Origin: GWB1-37-8 sp964603935
GTDB taxonomy: Bacteria > Patescibacteriota > Microgenomatia > Levybacterales > UBA12049
Assembly (NCBI GenBank): GCA_964603935.1
Contig: CAZRWL010000001.1
Span: 1 to 64,000 of the forward strand
Reading direction: 5' to 3'
Length of the DNA: 64,000 bases
The notes under the pieces were generated by a model. That model did no database searches. It was given only the letters and a program-made list of their open reading frames with translations, and had not been told where the DNA came from. This document shows positions 31,539 to 39,957 of the stretch, piece by piece. Made by a program: the position numbers and the translations under genes. Numbering within the stretch: position 1 is the first letter of the stretch; every line of letters begins with the position of its first letter.

Positions 31539-33404
31539 ATGAATAAGGACTTTCTCAAGGACTTAAACCCTGAGCAGCAAAAGGCAGTTTTAGCTACTGA
31601 GGGTCCAATTATTATTCTGGCAGGCGCGGGCTCGGGAAAAACCCGTGTTCTAACTTACAAAGTCATGTACTTAACAAAAGAGAAAGATGTAAATCCTTTT
31701 AATATTCTCATGATAACTTTTACCAATAAAGCAGCCAATGAGATGAAAGAACGCGTGCGGCAATCTCTTACTAATGACCAAAGACTAACGACTAGAGACC
31801 AGCCTGCAATCGCTACTTTTCATTCTCTCTGCGCGAAAATCTTAAGAATTGAAGGTAAATACATAGGTCTTCCCCCGCAATTTGCGATTTACGATACTCA
31901 AGACCAAATAGATGCAGTAAAAGAAGCTATGAGAAGGCTTGACATATCAATAAAAGATTACAAACCGTCATCAGTCTTAGCCAATATATCTCAAGCAAAA
32001 AATGAACTTATAAACGAATCCGAATATCCAAAATACGCAAGGGGTAATTTTCAGGAAAAAGTTGCAAAAATTTATTTTATTTACCAAAAAGTTTTGTCTG
32101 AAAATAGCGCGCTTGATTTTGACGATCTTCTTGCAAAAACGGTATTTTTATTTGAAAACAATCCTCGAATTCTTCAGAAATATCAGAATCGTTTTCAGTA
32201 CATATTAATTGACGAATATCAGGATACAAACAAAGCGCAATATATTTTGACCAAATATTTAGCTAAAAAATGGAATAATATTTGCGTTGTAGGAGATTTC
32301 TCTCAAAGCATTTATTCATGGAGAGGCGCTGACTTTACCAATCTCACTCGTTTTAAGGAAGATTTCAAAAATACGAAAACATTTTCCCTTTCTCAAAACT
32401 ATCGCTCTACACAAAAAATCTTGGATGCTGCATCATCTGTAATCTCTAAAAATACTACTCATCCAGTTCTGACTCTTTGGACGGAAAATTCGGAAGGTGA
32501 AGAAGTTTCAATCTTTGAAGCGCGAAATGAACAACAGGAAATAGAATTTATTGTAAATCAAATTTCAACCCTTCGGCTCCGCTCAGAGCAAGATTTTAAA
32601 TATTCGAATATTGCGGTACTGTATAGAACCAATGCTCAATCGCGAATTTTGGAAGAAATTTTCCTGCATAACAGCATTCCCTATATACTTATTGGGGGAA
32701 CAAGGTTTTATGAAAGAAAAGAAATTAAAGACGTACTTGCTTATTTAAGAAATCTTAACAACAAAAGCGATAAAATTTCATTAAAGCGCATAGAAAAAAT
32801 TGGCAAAAGAAAAATGGAAAAATATTTAGAATTTTCCCGTGAACGGGATCCCGATGCTTCGGGACAAGAAACTATCGAGCTTCTAGACGACGTCCTTAAA
32901 CAAACAGAATATCTTAAATTGTATGACGAAAAAGACGAAGAAGATAGACAAAGACTGGAGAATATTAAGGAACTTCGCTCTGTTGCCCTCAATTTTCCAG
33001 ACTTAACAAATTTCCTGGAAAATGTTTCCCTCGTAGAACAAGAGTATTTACCTGATAACGCCAATGGTCAAAACAAAAAAGATGCGGTAACTTTTATGAC
33101 TTTACACGCAGCAAAAGGCTTGGAATTCCCTTATGTATTTATGATTGGGATGGAAGAAGGGTTATTTCCCCATTCCCGGTCGCTAATGGACAAACATGCG
33201 CTTGAAGAAGAGAGAAGACTTTGTTATGTTGGAATGACCAGAGCTCGCGAAAGACTTTTTTTAACTTATGCCAGAAGAAGAATTTTCTTTGGACAGAAAA
33301 TTTCAAATGTTATTTCCAGATTCGTGTTGGAATTGCCAAGAAATGTAATCGAACAAAATATTCATGCAATCAGCAAGGAAAGCGATACGCAAGATTATTT
33401 ATGA
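31539..33404 (+). CDS. pcrA: UvrD/PcrA-type superfamily 1A DNA helicase
   Basis: A 621-residue 3'-5' helicase for repair and replication. Motifs are Walker A ILAGAGSGKTRVLTYK (I), ITFTNKAANEMKERV (Ia), LIDEYQDTNKAQ (II), VVGDFSQSIYSWRGAD (III), LSQNYRSTQKIL (IV), VTFMTLHAAKGLEFPYVFMI (V) and LCYVGMTRARERL (VI). It is about 100 residues shorter than usual, mainly by a reduced 2B domain. Two repeat blocks are translated in it: a degenerate heptamer array (31772-31799, giving LTNDQRLTTRDQ) and two hairpins (32835-32864, giving SRERDPDASG). The gene ends in an ATGA overlap with the FemAB gene. Confidence 0.95.
   Translation: MNKDFLKDLNPEQQKAVLATEGPIIILAGAGSGKTRVLTYKVMYLTKEKDVNPFNILMITFTNKAANEMKERVRQSLTNDQRLTTRDQPAIATFHSLCAKILRIEGKYIGLPPQFAIYDTQDQIDAVKEAMRRLDISIKDYKPSSVLANISQAKNELINESEYPKYARGNFQEKVAKIYFIYQKVLSENSALDFDDLLAKTVFLFENNPRILQKYQNRFQYILIDEYQDTNKAQYILTKYLAKKWNNICVVGDFSQSIYSWRGADFTNLTRFKEDFKNTKTFSLSQNYRSTQKILDAASSVISKNTTHPVLTLWTENSEGEEVSIFEARNEQQEIEFIVNQISTLRLRSEQDFKYSNIAVLYRTNAQSRILEEIFLHNSIPYILIGGTRFYERKEIKDVLAYLRNLNNKSDKISLKRIEKIGKRKMEKYLEFSRERDPDASGQETIELLDDVLKQTEYLKLYDEKDEEDRQRLENIKELRSVALNFPDLTNFLENVSLVEQEYLPDNANGQNKKDAVTFMTLHAAKGLEFPYVFMIGMEEGLFPHSRSLMDKHALEEERRLCYVGMTRARERLFLTYARRRIFFGQKISNVISRFVLELPRNVIEQNIHAISKESDTQDYL
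31772..31799. repeat. Degenerate heptamer array inside pcrA
   Basis: TAATGAC, CAAAGAC, TAACGAC, TAGAGAC: four 7-nt units sharing the GAC end, in frame between motif Ia and the next conserved block of the helicase. Confidence 0.8.
32835..32864. repeat. Twin hairpins inside pcrA 2B region
   Basis: TCCCG/CGGGA (32835-32848) and TCCCGA/TCGGGA (32849-32864) are adjacent perfect hairpins, in frame, at the place where the 2B domain is shortened. Confidence 0.65.
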
Positions 33405-34336
33405 AAGACGATTTGCCCAGTCATCCCCTGCAATCAAAGGAATGGGGAGAATTTAGAAAAAAAACAGAAGTCAAAGTAATTAGAATAGGTGGAGTTCAAA
33501 TGACAGTCCACAAAATTCCCCATATGCCTTGGACAATCGGCTATGTACCAAAAGGACCTTTGCCTACGCAAGATATGATTTCCGATCTCAAAAAAATTGG
33601 CAAACAGGAAAAATGCATTTTTATTCAACTAGAACCCAACGCCTCAAAAATTTCAAATTTCAAATTTCAAATTTCAAATTTGGGGCTTCGGCCGTCTGTT
33701 CATCCTCTTTTTACCAAATATACCTTCATTCTTGATCTGACAAAATCAGAAGAAGAATTATTAAAAGCAATGCATCCGAAAACTCGTTACAACATCAAAG
33801 TAGCGCTTAAACATGGTGTTAAAATTGTTGAAGATAATTCGGACGGGACATTTGAAACTTATTTAGATCTCACAAAAGAAACAACCAAGCGTCAAGGTTT
33901 TTATGCACACACAGAAATGTACCATCAGCTAATGTGGGATACTCTTAAAAATAAGATAGCTCACTTACTTTTGGCAAAATATGGGAAGCAAACGCTGGCG
34001 GCGTGGATTTTATTTGTTTACAAAGATACCCTTTATTACCCATATGGAGCTTCCTCAAGCTTACATAGAGAAACAATGGCATCCAATCTAATGATGTGGG
34101 AAGCAATAAGGTTTGGAAAAAAATTAGGTCTTAAAAGATTTGACATGTGGGGAGCGCTAGAGCCAAATCCGGACAAGAATGATTCCTGGTATGGATTTCA
34201 CAAATTTAAAGAAGGGTATGGACCGCAACATGTGGAGTTTTTAGGAAGCTTCGACCTGATTATAAACCCCGTGCTTTATCAACTCTATAAAATATTAGAC
34301 AAGATTAGATGGATATTTCTAGGGCTTAAAAAATGA
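33401..34336 (+). CDS. FemAB-like peptidoglycan bridge aminoacyltransferase
   Basis: A 311-residue double-GNAT protein. Features include SHPLQSKEWGEFRKK at the start, IGYVPKGPLPTQDMI, HPKTRYNIKVALKHGVKI (typical Fem (S/H)xKTRYNIxxA), and KRFDMWGALEPNPDKNDSWYGFHKFKEGYG near the C-terminus. Fem enzymes add amino acids from aminoacyl-tRNA to lipid II. I take the ATG at 33401, which overlaps the pcrA stop, rather than upstream ATGs in the same frame that lie within pcrA. Residues about 83-92 (ISNFKFQISN) come from heptamer repeat DNA. It overlaps the next gene by 4 nt. Confidence 0.9.
   Translation: MKDDLPSHPLQSKEWGEFRKKTEVKVIRIGGVQMTVHKIPHMPWTIGYVPKGPLPTQDMISDLKKIGKQEKCIFIQLEPNASKISNFKFQISNLGLRPSVHPLFTKYTFILDLTKSEEELLKAMHPKTRYNIKVALKHGVKIVEDNSDGTFETYLDLTKETTKRQGFYAHTEMYHQLMWDTLKNKIAHLLLAKYGKQTLAAWILFVYKDTLYYPYGASSSLHRETMASNLMMWEAIRFGKKLGLKRFDMWGALEPNPDKNDSWYGFHKFKEGYGPQHVEFLGSFDLIINPVLYQLYKILDKIRWIFLGLKK
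33649..33676. repeat. AATTTCA heptamer array inside the femAB-like gene
   Basis: Four AATTTCA copies plus a partial copy up to 33681, translated as NFKFQIS. It is the same unit as in the GT-C gene at 9446. Confidence 0.9.
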
Positions 34337-35700
34337 AAAGAATTATTCCTCTTTTTTTCTCAATTTCTCTTTTTTTAATAATAAAAATTGCCAACAATAG
34401 CGTTCGTCTTTCAGACACAAATATATATTTCAATATTGCCTACCAGATATCTCAAGGCAAACTTCTTTATAAAGACATATTTTTCTCTAATTTTCCTTTT
34501 TTTTCCTACGCGTCTTCTTTTTATTATATGTTGAGCGGAAAAAATATAGATTTTTTTTATCTTACATCTGCCATCGAAGTTTCCGTAATTACAATCTTCA
34601 TATATCTTATTGTTTATAGAAAAACGACAGACTATATGGTCTCAATAATAAGTTCTCTTTTGTATATTTTCTCCTTCATTGTCCTTTCGACCTCCGATCA
34701 TCAGACAGGAATCTTCACTGCTTCCCTGTTCGCAATATTGAGCTACTATTTTTTCCAAGAAAAAAAGATGCTGCTGTCGGGAATTTTTATTGCCATATCT
34801 TTTCTTACAAAAGCCTATCTTCTGCCCATCCTAATCTCCTTTTACATGTATTTAACGATCAAAAAAGAATGGAAAAAATCATTAAAATTCAGCATAGGAT
34901 TGGGAGCAGTAGGATTAATAATATTGTTACCCTTTTTAATACAAGCTCCCAAAGCTTTTTTCTCCGATATATTTGGCTTTTCTTTAACTCGTCCGATTGG
35001 TCTTTCAAAAATAAACATAATGTGGTTTTTCATAGTAAAAGACTTTCCGCTTTTTGTTTTGTTATTGTTCAACATAATCAACATTAGAAGAAATGTCCTG
35101 TTTGGCTTAATGTCAATTTTGTCTATTATCTTTTTCGCAGGCTATAAAGACATCTATTATCTTTATCTTAATTTCCTGACACCCTTTCTCTGCATTTCTT
35201 TTTATGAATTAGATTATTTCTTTAAAAATAAATTGAATTTACAGAAAATGGTAATTCCAACTATAATTTTAGCTTTCCTGTTATATAATTTGATTACCTA
35301 CTTAAGCGCATATAGAAATTTAGGAAAACTTCCGGAAATTAATAAAGTTATAGGAATAATCCTTGAAGAAAAACCTGATTTTTTGTTTGGAGTAAATGAT
35401 ATTACTCCGCTGCTGCTTTCGCTTACTAAAATTCCACCCCTTGAAAATGTCAGCGATGCACACGAATATTTTTTTACAAAGGGCGTTTATGACAGAAAAC
35501 TCTTAACAGAGAAAGCAATCTCGAACAAAACTGTTGTCATTGCTCATGGAGCAAATTATCCTCAATATGGAATCCAACAGGACATATTAGATAATATTTT
35601 TATAAAAGATTCTATCTATGAATCTTGCAAGATTATCCTAAGCGTTCCGGTTCAAGCTGAAGGAGATACCAACAGAATAAATCTATTTAAATGCTATTAA
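34333..35700 (+). CDS. GT-C type membrane glycosyltransferase, divergent
   Basis: A 455-residue polytopic protein with about ten helices. The outer loop after helix 1 has RLSDTNIYFNIAYQISQGKL, then YKDIFFSNFPFFSYASSFYY, matching the pattern of PMT-like enzymes in this window, with a single Asp in place of DE. The C-terminal segment (about 335-455) is soluble. It overlaps the FemAB-like gene (ATGA-type), so both act in one wall/glycan operon. Substrate unknown. Confidence 0.7.
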   Translation: MKRIIPLFFSISLFLIIKIANNSVRLSDTNIYFNIAYQISQGKLLYKDIFFSNFPFFSYASSFYYMLSGKNIDFFYLTSAIEVSVITIFIYLIVYRKTTDYMVSIISSLLYIFSFIVLSTSDHQTGIFTASLFAILSYYFFQEKKMLLSGIFIAISFLTKAYLLPILISFYMYLTIKKEWKKSLKFSIGLGAVGLIILLPFLIQAPKAFFSDIFGFSLTRPIGLSKINIMWFFIVKDFPLFVLLLFNIINIRRNVLFGLMSILSIIFFAGYKDIYYLYLNFLTPFLCISFYELDYFFKNKLNLQKMVIPTIILAFLLYNLITYLSAYRNLGKLPEINKVIGIILEEKPDFLFGVNDITPLLLSLTKIPPLENVSDAHEYFFTKGVYDRKLLTEKAISNKTVVIAHGANYPQYGIQQDILDNIFIKDSIYESCKIILSVPVQAEGDTNRINLFKCY

Positions 35701-36224
35701 ACTTTATATAAATAGATATTATTTGCTTTATCGTAAGCAACAAGAGGCAAATTAGTTTTATATCTAAAACTTACCAATAAAGTCCCGCTTCTTAACTCCT
35801 TTAAAAATTTTGGCCTGAGTCTTTCCAGAGCTTTGGGAACAAGATAAACAAAAACTACGGATGCTGAAGAAATATTTACATGATGAAAATTTTTCTTAAT
35901 AATTCTTACTTTCTCATCTAATCCGTTTAGTCTAAATCTAAGCTTGGAGAATAAGTATCGTAGAGGATCGATCTCTATACCAACTCCCCGCGCTCCAAAT
36001 TCTTTTGCTGCAATGCTAAGAGCTGTCCCATCACCGCATCCCAAATCACAAACGACATCTTTCTTGCCAACTTTTGCCAACCGGCACATCGCGCGGGCTA
36101 CCTTCTTATTTGTTCTCCACCAGGGAGCCCACGGACTGTCCGGCGGCCAAACCCAAGATAAGAGTACCAGAAGAAAAATTATTATTAATAATAAAACTAT
36201 ATTTATAATCCACCACAATGTCAT
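35697..36224 (-). CDS. Membrane-anchored class I methyltransferase
   Basis: A 175-residue protein with an N-terminal helix (residues about 3-25), then a short Rossmann methyltransferase: VVCDLGCGDGTALSIAAKEF (motif I), GVGIEIDPLRYLFSKL (acidic end of strand 2), ASVVFVYLVPKALERL (motif IV region) and LRSGTLLVSFRYKTNLPLV. The substrate is unknown. It is the last gene of the minus-strand sod group, 1 nt after the sodX-like gene, and converges on the GT-C gene with a 4-nt overlap. Confidence 0.78.
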   Translation of the reverse strand: MTLWWIINIVLLLIIIFLLVLLSWVWPPDSPWAPWWRTNKKVARAMCRLAKVGKKDVVCDLGCGDGTALSIAAKEFGARGVGIEIDPLRYLFSKLRFRLNGLDEKVRIIKKNFHHVNISSASVVFVYLVPKALERLRPKFLKELRSGTLLVSFRYKTNLPLVAYDKANNIYLYKV

Positions 36225-36225
36225 A

Positions 36226-36531
36226 TTAAATTTTAAACATCACCCTCCCAACAATGTCTTTTTTTCTCACCCAGCCAAAATGCCTGCTATCTGTGCTTTC
36301 TCTCCTGTTGTCTCCGGTAACAAAAAAGATGTCTCCGTCAGCTGACGGCTTTATTTTTGCGATTCGTTTTATTATAAACTTTTCTCTCTTCAAAACAACA
36401 ACATCTCTAATCCTGGGTTTATTTAAGAGATATGAAAGTCTATTCACCAAAATCCTATCGCCCACTCTAAATGCAGGAGTCATGCTATTACCTTTAATTT
36501 GAAATTTAAAAAGAGGGAGTAAGCTAAACAC
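36226..36531 (-). CDS. sodX: S26-type peptidase, probable NiSOD maturation protease
   Basis: A 101-residue LexA/signal-peptidase-fold protease. The catalytic Ser is in IKGNSMTPAFRVGDRILV and the catalytic Lys is probably in DVVVLKREKFIIKRIAKI. The conserved GDNRRESTDSRHFGWV follows. Such short forms next to sodN remove the N-terminal extension of nickel SOD. The start is GTG, sharing one base with the sodN stop, which indicates tight coupling. A perfect 14-bp palindrome (CCGTCAGCTGACGG, 36335-36348) is translated as PSADG in the loop before the GDN box. Confidence 0.88.
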   Translation of the reverse strand: MFSLLPLFKFQIKGNSMTPAFRVGDRILVNRLSYLLNKPRIRDVVVLKREKFIIKRIAKIKPSADGDIFFVTGDNRRESTDSRHFGWVRKKDIVGRVMFKI

Positions 36532-36968
36532 TATTTCGCTTTAGACTTTACAAATATTCCTGCTATTTCATCTACCGCTTTCACCAATTCCTGGGCGGCT
36601 TGTAAATTTACTTCCTGTTTATTCTTAGAACAAAGTTTTGCTGCTTGCCAAAATTTTTCGTGCAGATTAGAGAATCGAACTAAATGTTCAGGCTTAAAAT
36701 AATCAGTCCATAATATTAAAAGTTCCTCTTTGCATCTTCTCGCATGTTCTTCTTTGGTTAGAACACAACGGACAAATTTACTTCTATCATTAACTGTGGG
36801 TTTCTCCGCAGGCAAGTCTTGAATTAATTGCACCATTTTTAAAACTGTTTGCGCTGCAATTTGGGCTGACTTCGGATCATAAATTCCGCAAGGCACATCA
36901 CAATGAGCATAAGCTATCCTTACCGGAAGAAACTTTGAGATTATTATAGATATACTTCTCGGAATCAT
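36531..36968 (-). CDS. sodN: Nickel superoxide dismutase
   Basis: A 145-residue precursor of NiSOD, which converts superoxide to peroxide and oxygen. The nickel hook HCDVPCGIYDP begins at His22, with Cys23 and Cys27 as ligands. The mature N-terminus would be His22, so residues 1-21 (ending RIAYA) must be removed, presumably by the adjacent SodX. The helical-bundle core ends with LWTDYFKPEHLVRFSNLHEK, a strong family match. The leader is longer and more hydrophobic than in Streptomyces, which could mean export. A consensus promoter lies directly upstream. Confidence 0.95.
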   Translation of the reverse strand: MIPRSISIIISKFLPVRIAYAHCDVPCGIYDPKSAQIAAQTVLKMVQLIQDLPAEKPTVNDRSKFVRCVLTKEEHARRCKEELLILWTDYFKPEHLVRFSNLHEKFWQAAKLCSKNKQEVNLQAAQELVKAVDEIAGIFVKSKAK

Positions 36969-36979
36969 ATGACAATATA

Positions 36980-37008
36980 ATACTAATCTCTTTTGAAAAA
37001 ACTGTCAA
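36980..37008 (-). promoter_or_regulatory. Promoter of sodN
   Basis: On the minus strand TTGACA (37003-37008), a 17-nt spacer and TAGTAT (36980-36985), ending 11 nt before the sodN start. It separates sodN from the ndh gene just upstream. Confidence 0.75.
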
Positions 37009-37013
37009 TTCGC

Positions 37014-38093
37014 CTAATCATCATTTAAATCTCTCTCAAATCTTACAAAACGCTTTATCGCTTCTGCAAATGGTACGATTGTCAATAAATATCTTAAAAA
37101 AATAAGCTGCTGAAGTACGTATGCAAAAATTCCGGAAATGTAAAATTTGCCCATTGCAAATGTGGCAAAATGGCCTCCCAAAGGAATTACATATCCCATA
37201 TCTCGATAGTCGAAAACTAAAAGAGGTTCGTTTCTGATAGATCTTAGTATGTTTTCTGCCGCAATCTTACCCATCTCTATAGCCTTCGGGGCAACACCAG
37301 GGAAAATTGCATCTCCTATTGCAAAAACGTTCTTTAAGTTTTTTACTGCAAGGTTTTCGTCAATTTCAATCTTGCCTAAAAGATTATTCGATTTAACTCC
37401 TCCGGTCCAGACAAATACATCGTAAGGAAGCGTTTCTTCCCCTTTCAATTCAATTGCTTCTTTGGAAACTTTTTTTATATGCTTTCCAAACAGGAGATTC
37501 ACTCCGCTTCTTTCCAATCTTTTCTTAGCGAGCATGGAAATTCCTTCCCCTAGCTCCTTTAACAGCATGGTTGAACCTTGAATAAGCGTAATGCCCAAAT
37601 GACCTTTATGAATTGCCAGTTCGCAGGCAAGTTCTGTTCCCGAAAATCCTCCTCCACCTATTATAATTGTTTTGGCAATTTTCAAGGCATTTTTTATTTT
37701 CGTTGCGTCTTCCAATGTTTTCAGCGGAATTCCGTATTCCTTAATTCCGGGTATACCAAAGTCTGCAGATTCGCTTCCTAGCGCAAAAACCAAATAGTCA
37801 TAAGAATACTCCCCGTTGTTATCCAGGAAGATTTTTTGGCGCTCTGTATCTATTTTTTCAACATTTCCTTTAACCACTTCAAAGGCATTATTAAATATAG
37901 ATTTGTATGGAATGGTTGCATTCCTTTCCGACTCTTCTGCAGCCGCAACCTCATAAAGCGACGGGGTAAAGGTATGAGAACTATTCCTGTCAATAATAAT
38001 TACATTTAAATCATAAGATCTGATTTTATTTTTAAGAGTAAGAGCAGTTCTTATTCCCGCAAATCCCCCTCCCAAAATAATAACTCTTTTCAT
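37014..38093 (-). CDS. ndh: Type II NADH dehydrogenase-like FAD oxidoreductase
   Basis: A 359-residue two-dinucleotide-fold flavoprotein. The FAD site is RVIILGGGFAGIRTALTL, the NAD site IIIGGGGFSGTELACELA, and the FAD closing motif NVFAIGDAIFPGVAPKAIEMG. The C-terminus has hydrophobic/amphipathic stretches (about 300-345), as in membrane-bound NDH-2. NDH-2 oxidises NADH with a quinone, without proton pumping. The usual AQxAxQ quinone-site pattern appears as APKAIEMG, so the acceptor is uncertain. It lies just upstream of sodN on the same strand; such enzymes can generate superoxide. Confidence 0.85.
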   Translation of the reverse strand: MKRVIILGGGFAGIRTALTLKNKIRSYDLNVIIIDRNSSHTFTPSLYEVAAAEESERNATIPYKSIFNNAFEVVKGNVEKIDTERQKIFLDNNGEYSYDYLVFALGSESADFGIPGIKEYGIPLKTLEDATKIKNALKIAKTIIIGGGGFSGTELACELAIHKGHLGITLIQGSTMLLKELGEGISMLAKKRLERSGVNLLFGKHIKKVSKEAIELKGEETLPYDVFVWTGGVKSNNLLGKIEIDENLAVKNLKNVFAIGDAIFPGVAPKAIEMGKIAAENILRSIRNEPLLVFDYRDMGYVIPLGGHFATFAMGKFYISGIFAYVLQQLIFLRYLLTIVPFAEAIKRFVRFERDLNDD

Positions 38094-38162
38094 CTATACC
38101 TTTCCTATCTTATCTATTCCATAAACTTTTCTCAAGATGTATACTGTAAAACAGAGGATTAT

Positions 38163-39104
38163 ATGATGCCTAATCATTTTGACGCTATATGTGTCGGGAA
38201 TGCAAAAATAGACACTTTCCTTACGCTCCATGAGGCAAATTCCCACCTTCGCTTAATAAAAGATACTAATGAACTTTGTATAAAATTCGGAGAAAAAATA
38301 ACTGTTGACAAAGCGGAAATCCTGCTTGGGGGAAATGCAGCGAATGTGGCGGTTGGCATCTCTCGTCTTGGATTAAATGCAGGCATTGTCGCAGAAATAG
38401 GTAAAGACGAATTTGCGCAGAAAATAATAAATACCTTGTCCAAGGAAAAAGTTGATGTCTCAAATGTTACCCAAACAGAAGGAGCGCAATCCTCTTTTTC
38501 CACGATCATTAATTTTAAAAACGAAAGGACAATTTTCTCAGAACACGTAAAAAGACTGCATAATTTCGACCTTGACAATCTTTCAGCAAAATGGGTTTAC
38601 TTAACCTCTTTGGGAGAGGAATGGCGAAACGCCTACAATAAAGTCTTCCATTTCGTTAAAGAAAAACAGTGTTTACTCGCTTTTAATCCCGGTACACTGC
38701 AAATCAAAAGCGGTAAAAATAGCATAGAAAATCTCTTATCGATTACAAATCTCCTTTTTGTAAACAAGGAAGAAGGAGAAGAATTACTAAATTATCCTAA
38801 GGGGCAAAATACAATTCAAGAAATCATTGTAAATTTACAAAAACTCGGACCAAAGATAGTCGTGGTTACGGATGGAAAAAACGGATCTTACGCGATTGAT
38901 GAAAAAGATGAAATTTTTAAGCAAGGGATAACTAAGGAAATAAAGGTTGTGGAAAAAACCGGAGCAGGAGATGCTTATTCATCGGGTTTCCTTTCCTCAA
39001 TGATACGCAATAAATCAATTACGGATGCTATGATCTGGGGCGCGAAAAATTCAGCGTCTGTTATACGTAAAGTCGGCGCTCAAGCCGGACTTCTTTATGA
39101 TTGA
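38163..39104 (+). CDS. PfkB-family sugar kinase
   Basis: A 313-residue ribokinase-fold kinase. Signature 1 is in KAEILLGGNAANVAVGISRLG and signature 2, with the catalytic Asp, is VVEKTGAGDAYSSGFLSSMI (GAGD). The substrate cannot be read from sequence; fructose 6-phosphate, tagatose 6-phosphate and 5-keto-2-deoxygluconate kinases all occur in this family. It opens a seven-gene operon and overlaps the DUF2090 aldolase gene by 8 nt, a pairing that in IolC of some bacteria is a single fused protein. TATACT (38140-38145) and an AGAGG sequence lie upstream. Confidence 0.88.
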   Translation: MMPNHFDAICVGNAKIDTFLTLHEANSHLRLIKDTNELCIKFGEKITVDKAEILLGGNAANVAVGISRLGLNAGIVAEIGKDEFAQKIINTLSKEKVDVSNVTQTEGAQSSFSTIINFKNERTIFSEHVKRLHNFDLDNLSAKWVYLTSLGEEWRNAYNKVFHFVKEKQCLLAFNPGTLQIKSGKNSIENLLSITNLLFVNKEEGEELLNYPKGQNTIQEIIVNLQKLGPKIVVVTDGKNGSYAIDEKDEIFKQGITKEIKVVEKTGAGDAYSSGFLSSMIRNKSITDAMIWGAKNSASVIRKVGAQAGLLYD

Positions 39105-39957
39105 CAATCTAGGGTACAAAAAAAATCTTTTCATACTTCCATTCGACCACAGAGCATCATTTGCGAAAATGTTTGGATTTGCAAATTTAACTCTTGAGGA
39201 AAAAAATTATATTGTTTCTGCCAAAAAACTTATCTATGAAGCTTTCAGAATGTCTCTCTCTCAAGGAATTTCAAAGAAAGAAGCCGCAATCTTGGTTGAC
39301 GAAGAATACGGAGATGAAATTTTAAAAGATGCCGGAAATCAAGGGATTACAACTATTTTAACTGCGGAAAAAAGCGGGCTCGCCTCGCCGCGAAGCGGGC
39401 AAGAAGGATTTAGCTTTGAGTATGGAGATAAATTTGCGCAGCATTTAGAAAAATATAAACCTACTTTTGCAAAAGCATTGATTCGATATAAACCGAATGC
39501 AGATTGGGTTAATTTAAAAGTCCTTTCGGATTATTGCCATACTCACGGATATAAGTTTTTGCTGGAAATGTTAATGGGATTAGACATTCCTAATGCGCAA
39601 AATTTTTTACCCGCAATCGAGGAGCTCAAAGAATTAGGTATTGAGCCTGATGTCTGGAAATTAGAAGGAATGGAAAATAAAAATGACTATGAACTTGTTG
39701 TTGCAAAAATTAGAGAAGGAGAAAGACAAAATGTAGGACTTGTCATCTTGGGACGCGGAGAAAGCAAGGAAAAAGTAGAACAGTGGATAATGGCTGGAAA
39801 AGATGTAAGCGGAGTGATAGGATTTGCAGTGGGCCGGACAATTTTTGCGGATTCCCTGAAAAAATACAAAGATGGTAAAATAGATAAAAATAAAGCAATA
39901 GAAAAAATTAGCGATAATTTTTTACATTTTTACCATATTTTTATAAATAAACAATGA
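39097..39957 (+). CDS. DUF2090/IolC C-terminal-type class I aldolase
   Basis: A 286-residue TIM-barrel protein. The family start is FILPFDHRASFAKMFG; IEPDVWKLEGMEN carries the likely Schiff-base Lys (about residue 188), and VGLVILGRGESKEKVEQW and FAVGRTIFADSL are expected phosphate-binding loops. Relatives include the 2-deoxy-5-keto-gluconate 6-phosphate aldolase domain and class I tagatose/fructose-bisphosphate aldolases. Paired with a PfkB kinase it could cleave a phosphorylated ketose to DHAP plus an aldehyde. Residues about 92-101 (SGLASPRSGQ) come from a GC-rich repeat. It overlaps rpiB by 4 nt. Confidence 0.8.
   Translation: MIDNLGYKKNLFILPFDHRASFAKMFGFANLTLEEKNYIVSAKKLIYEAFRMSLSQGISKKEAAILVDEEYGDEILKDAGNQGITTILTAEKSGLASPRSGQEGFSFEYGDKFAQHLEKYKPTFAKALIRYKPNADWVNLKVLSDYCHTHGYKFLLEMLMGLDIPNAQNFLPAIEELKELGIEPDVWKLEGMENKNDYELVVAKIREGERQNVGLVILGRGESKEKVEQWIMAGKDVSGVIGFAVGRTIFADSLKKYKDGKIDKNKAIEKISDNFLHFYHIFINKQ
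39372..39402. repeat. GC-rich repeat in the aldolase gene
   Basis: GCGGGC occurs twice as a direct repeat around CGCCTCGCCGCGAAGCG, which contains a CCGC-gaa-GCGG hairpin. The block is in frame and much more GC-rich than the gene around it. Confidence 0.65.

Noticed and set aside
33221..33400. N-terminal extension of the FemAB-like protein
   Set aside because: It lies wholly inside pcrA in another frame and has no Fem-like sequence; the ATGA overlap start at 33401 fits the operon.
33649..33681. Regular direct repeats that could hint at a CRISPR array (also at 28507, 31401, 19496)
   Set aside because: Units are 7 bp, directly abutting, with no spacers and no cas genes in the window; they are tandem heptamers inside genes.
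36226..36531. General signal peptidase I (LepB)
   Set aside because: It is very short and overlaps sodN by one base, the typical place for the NiSOD-processing enzyme; a general role cannot be fully excluded.
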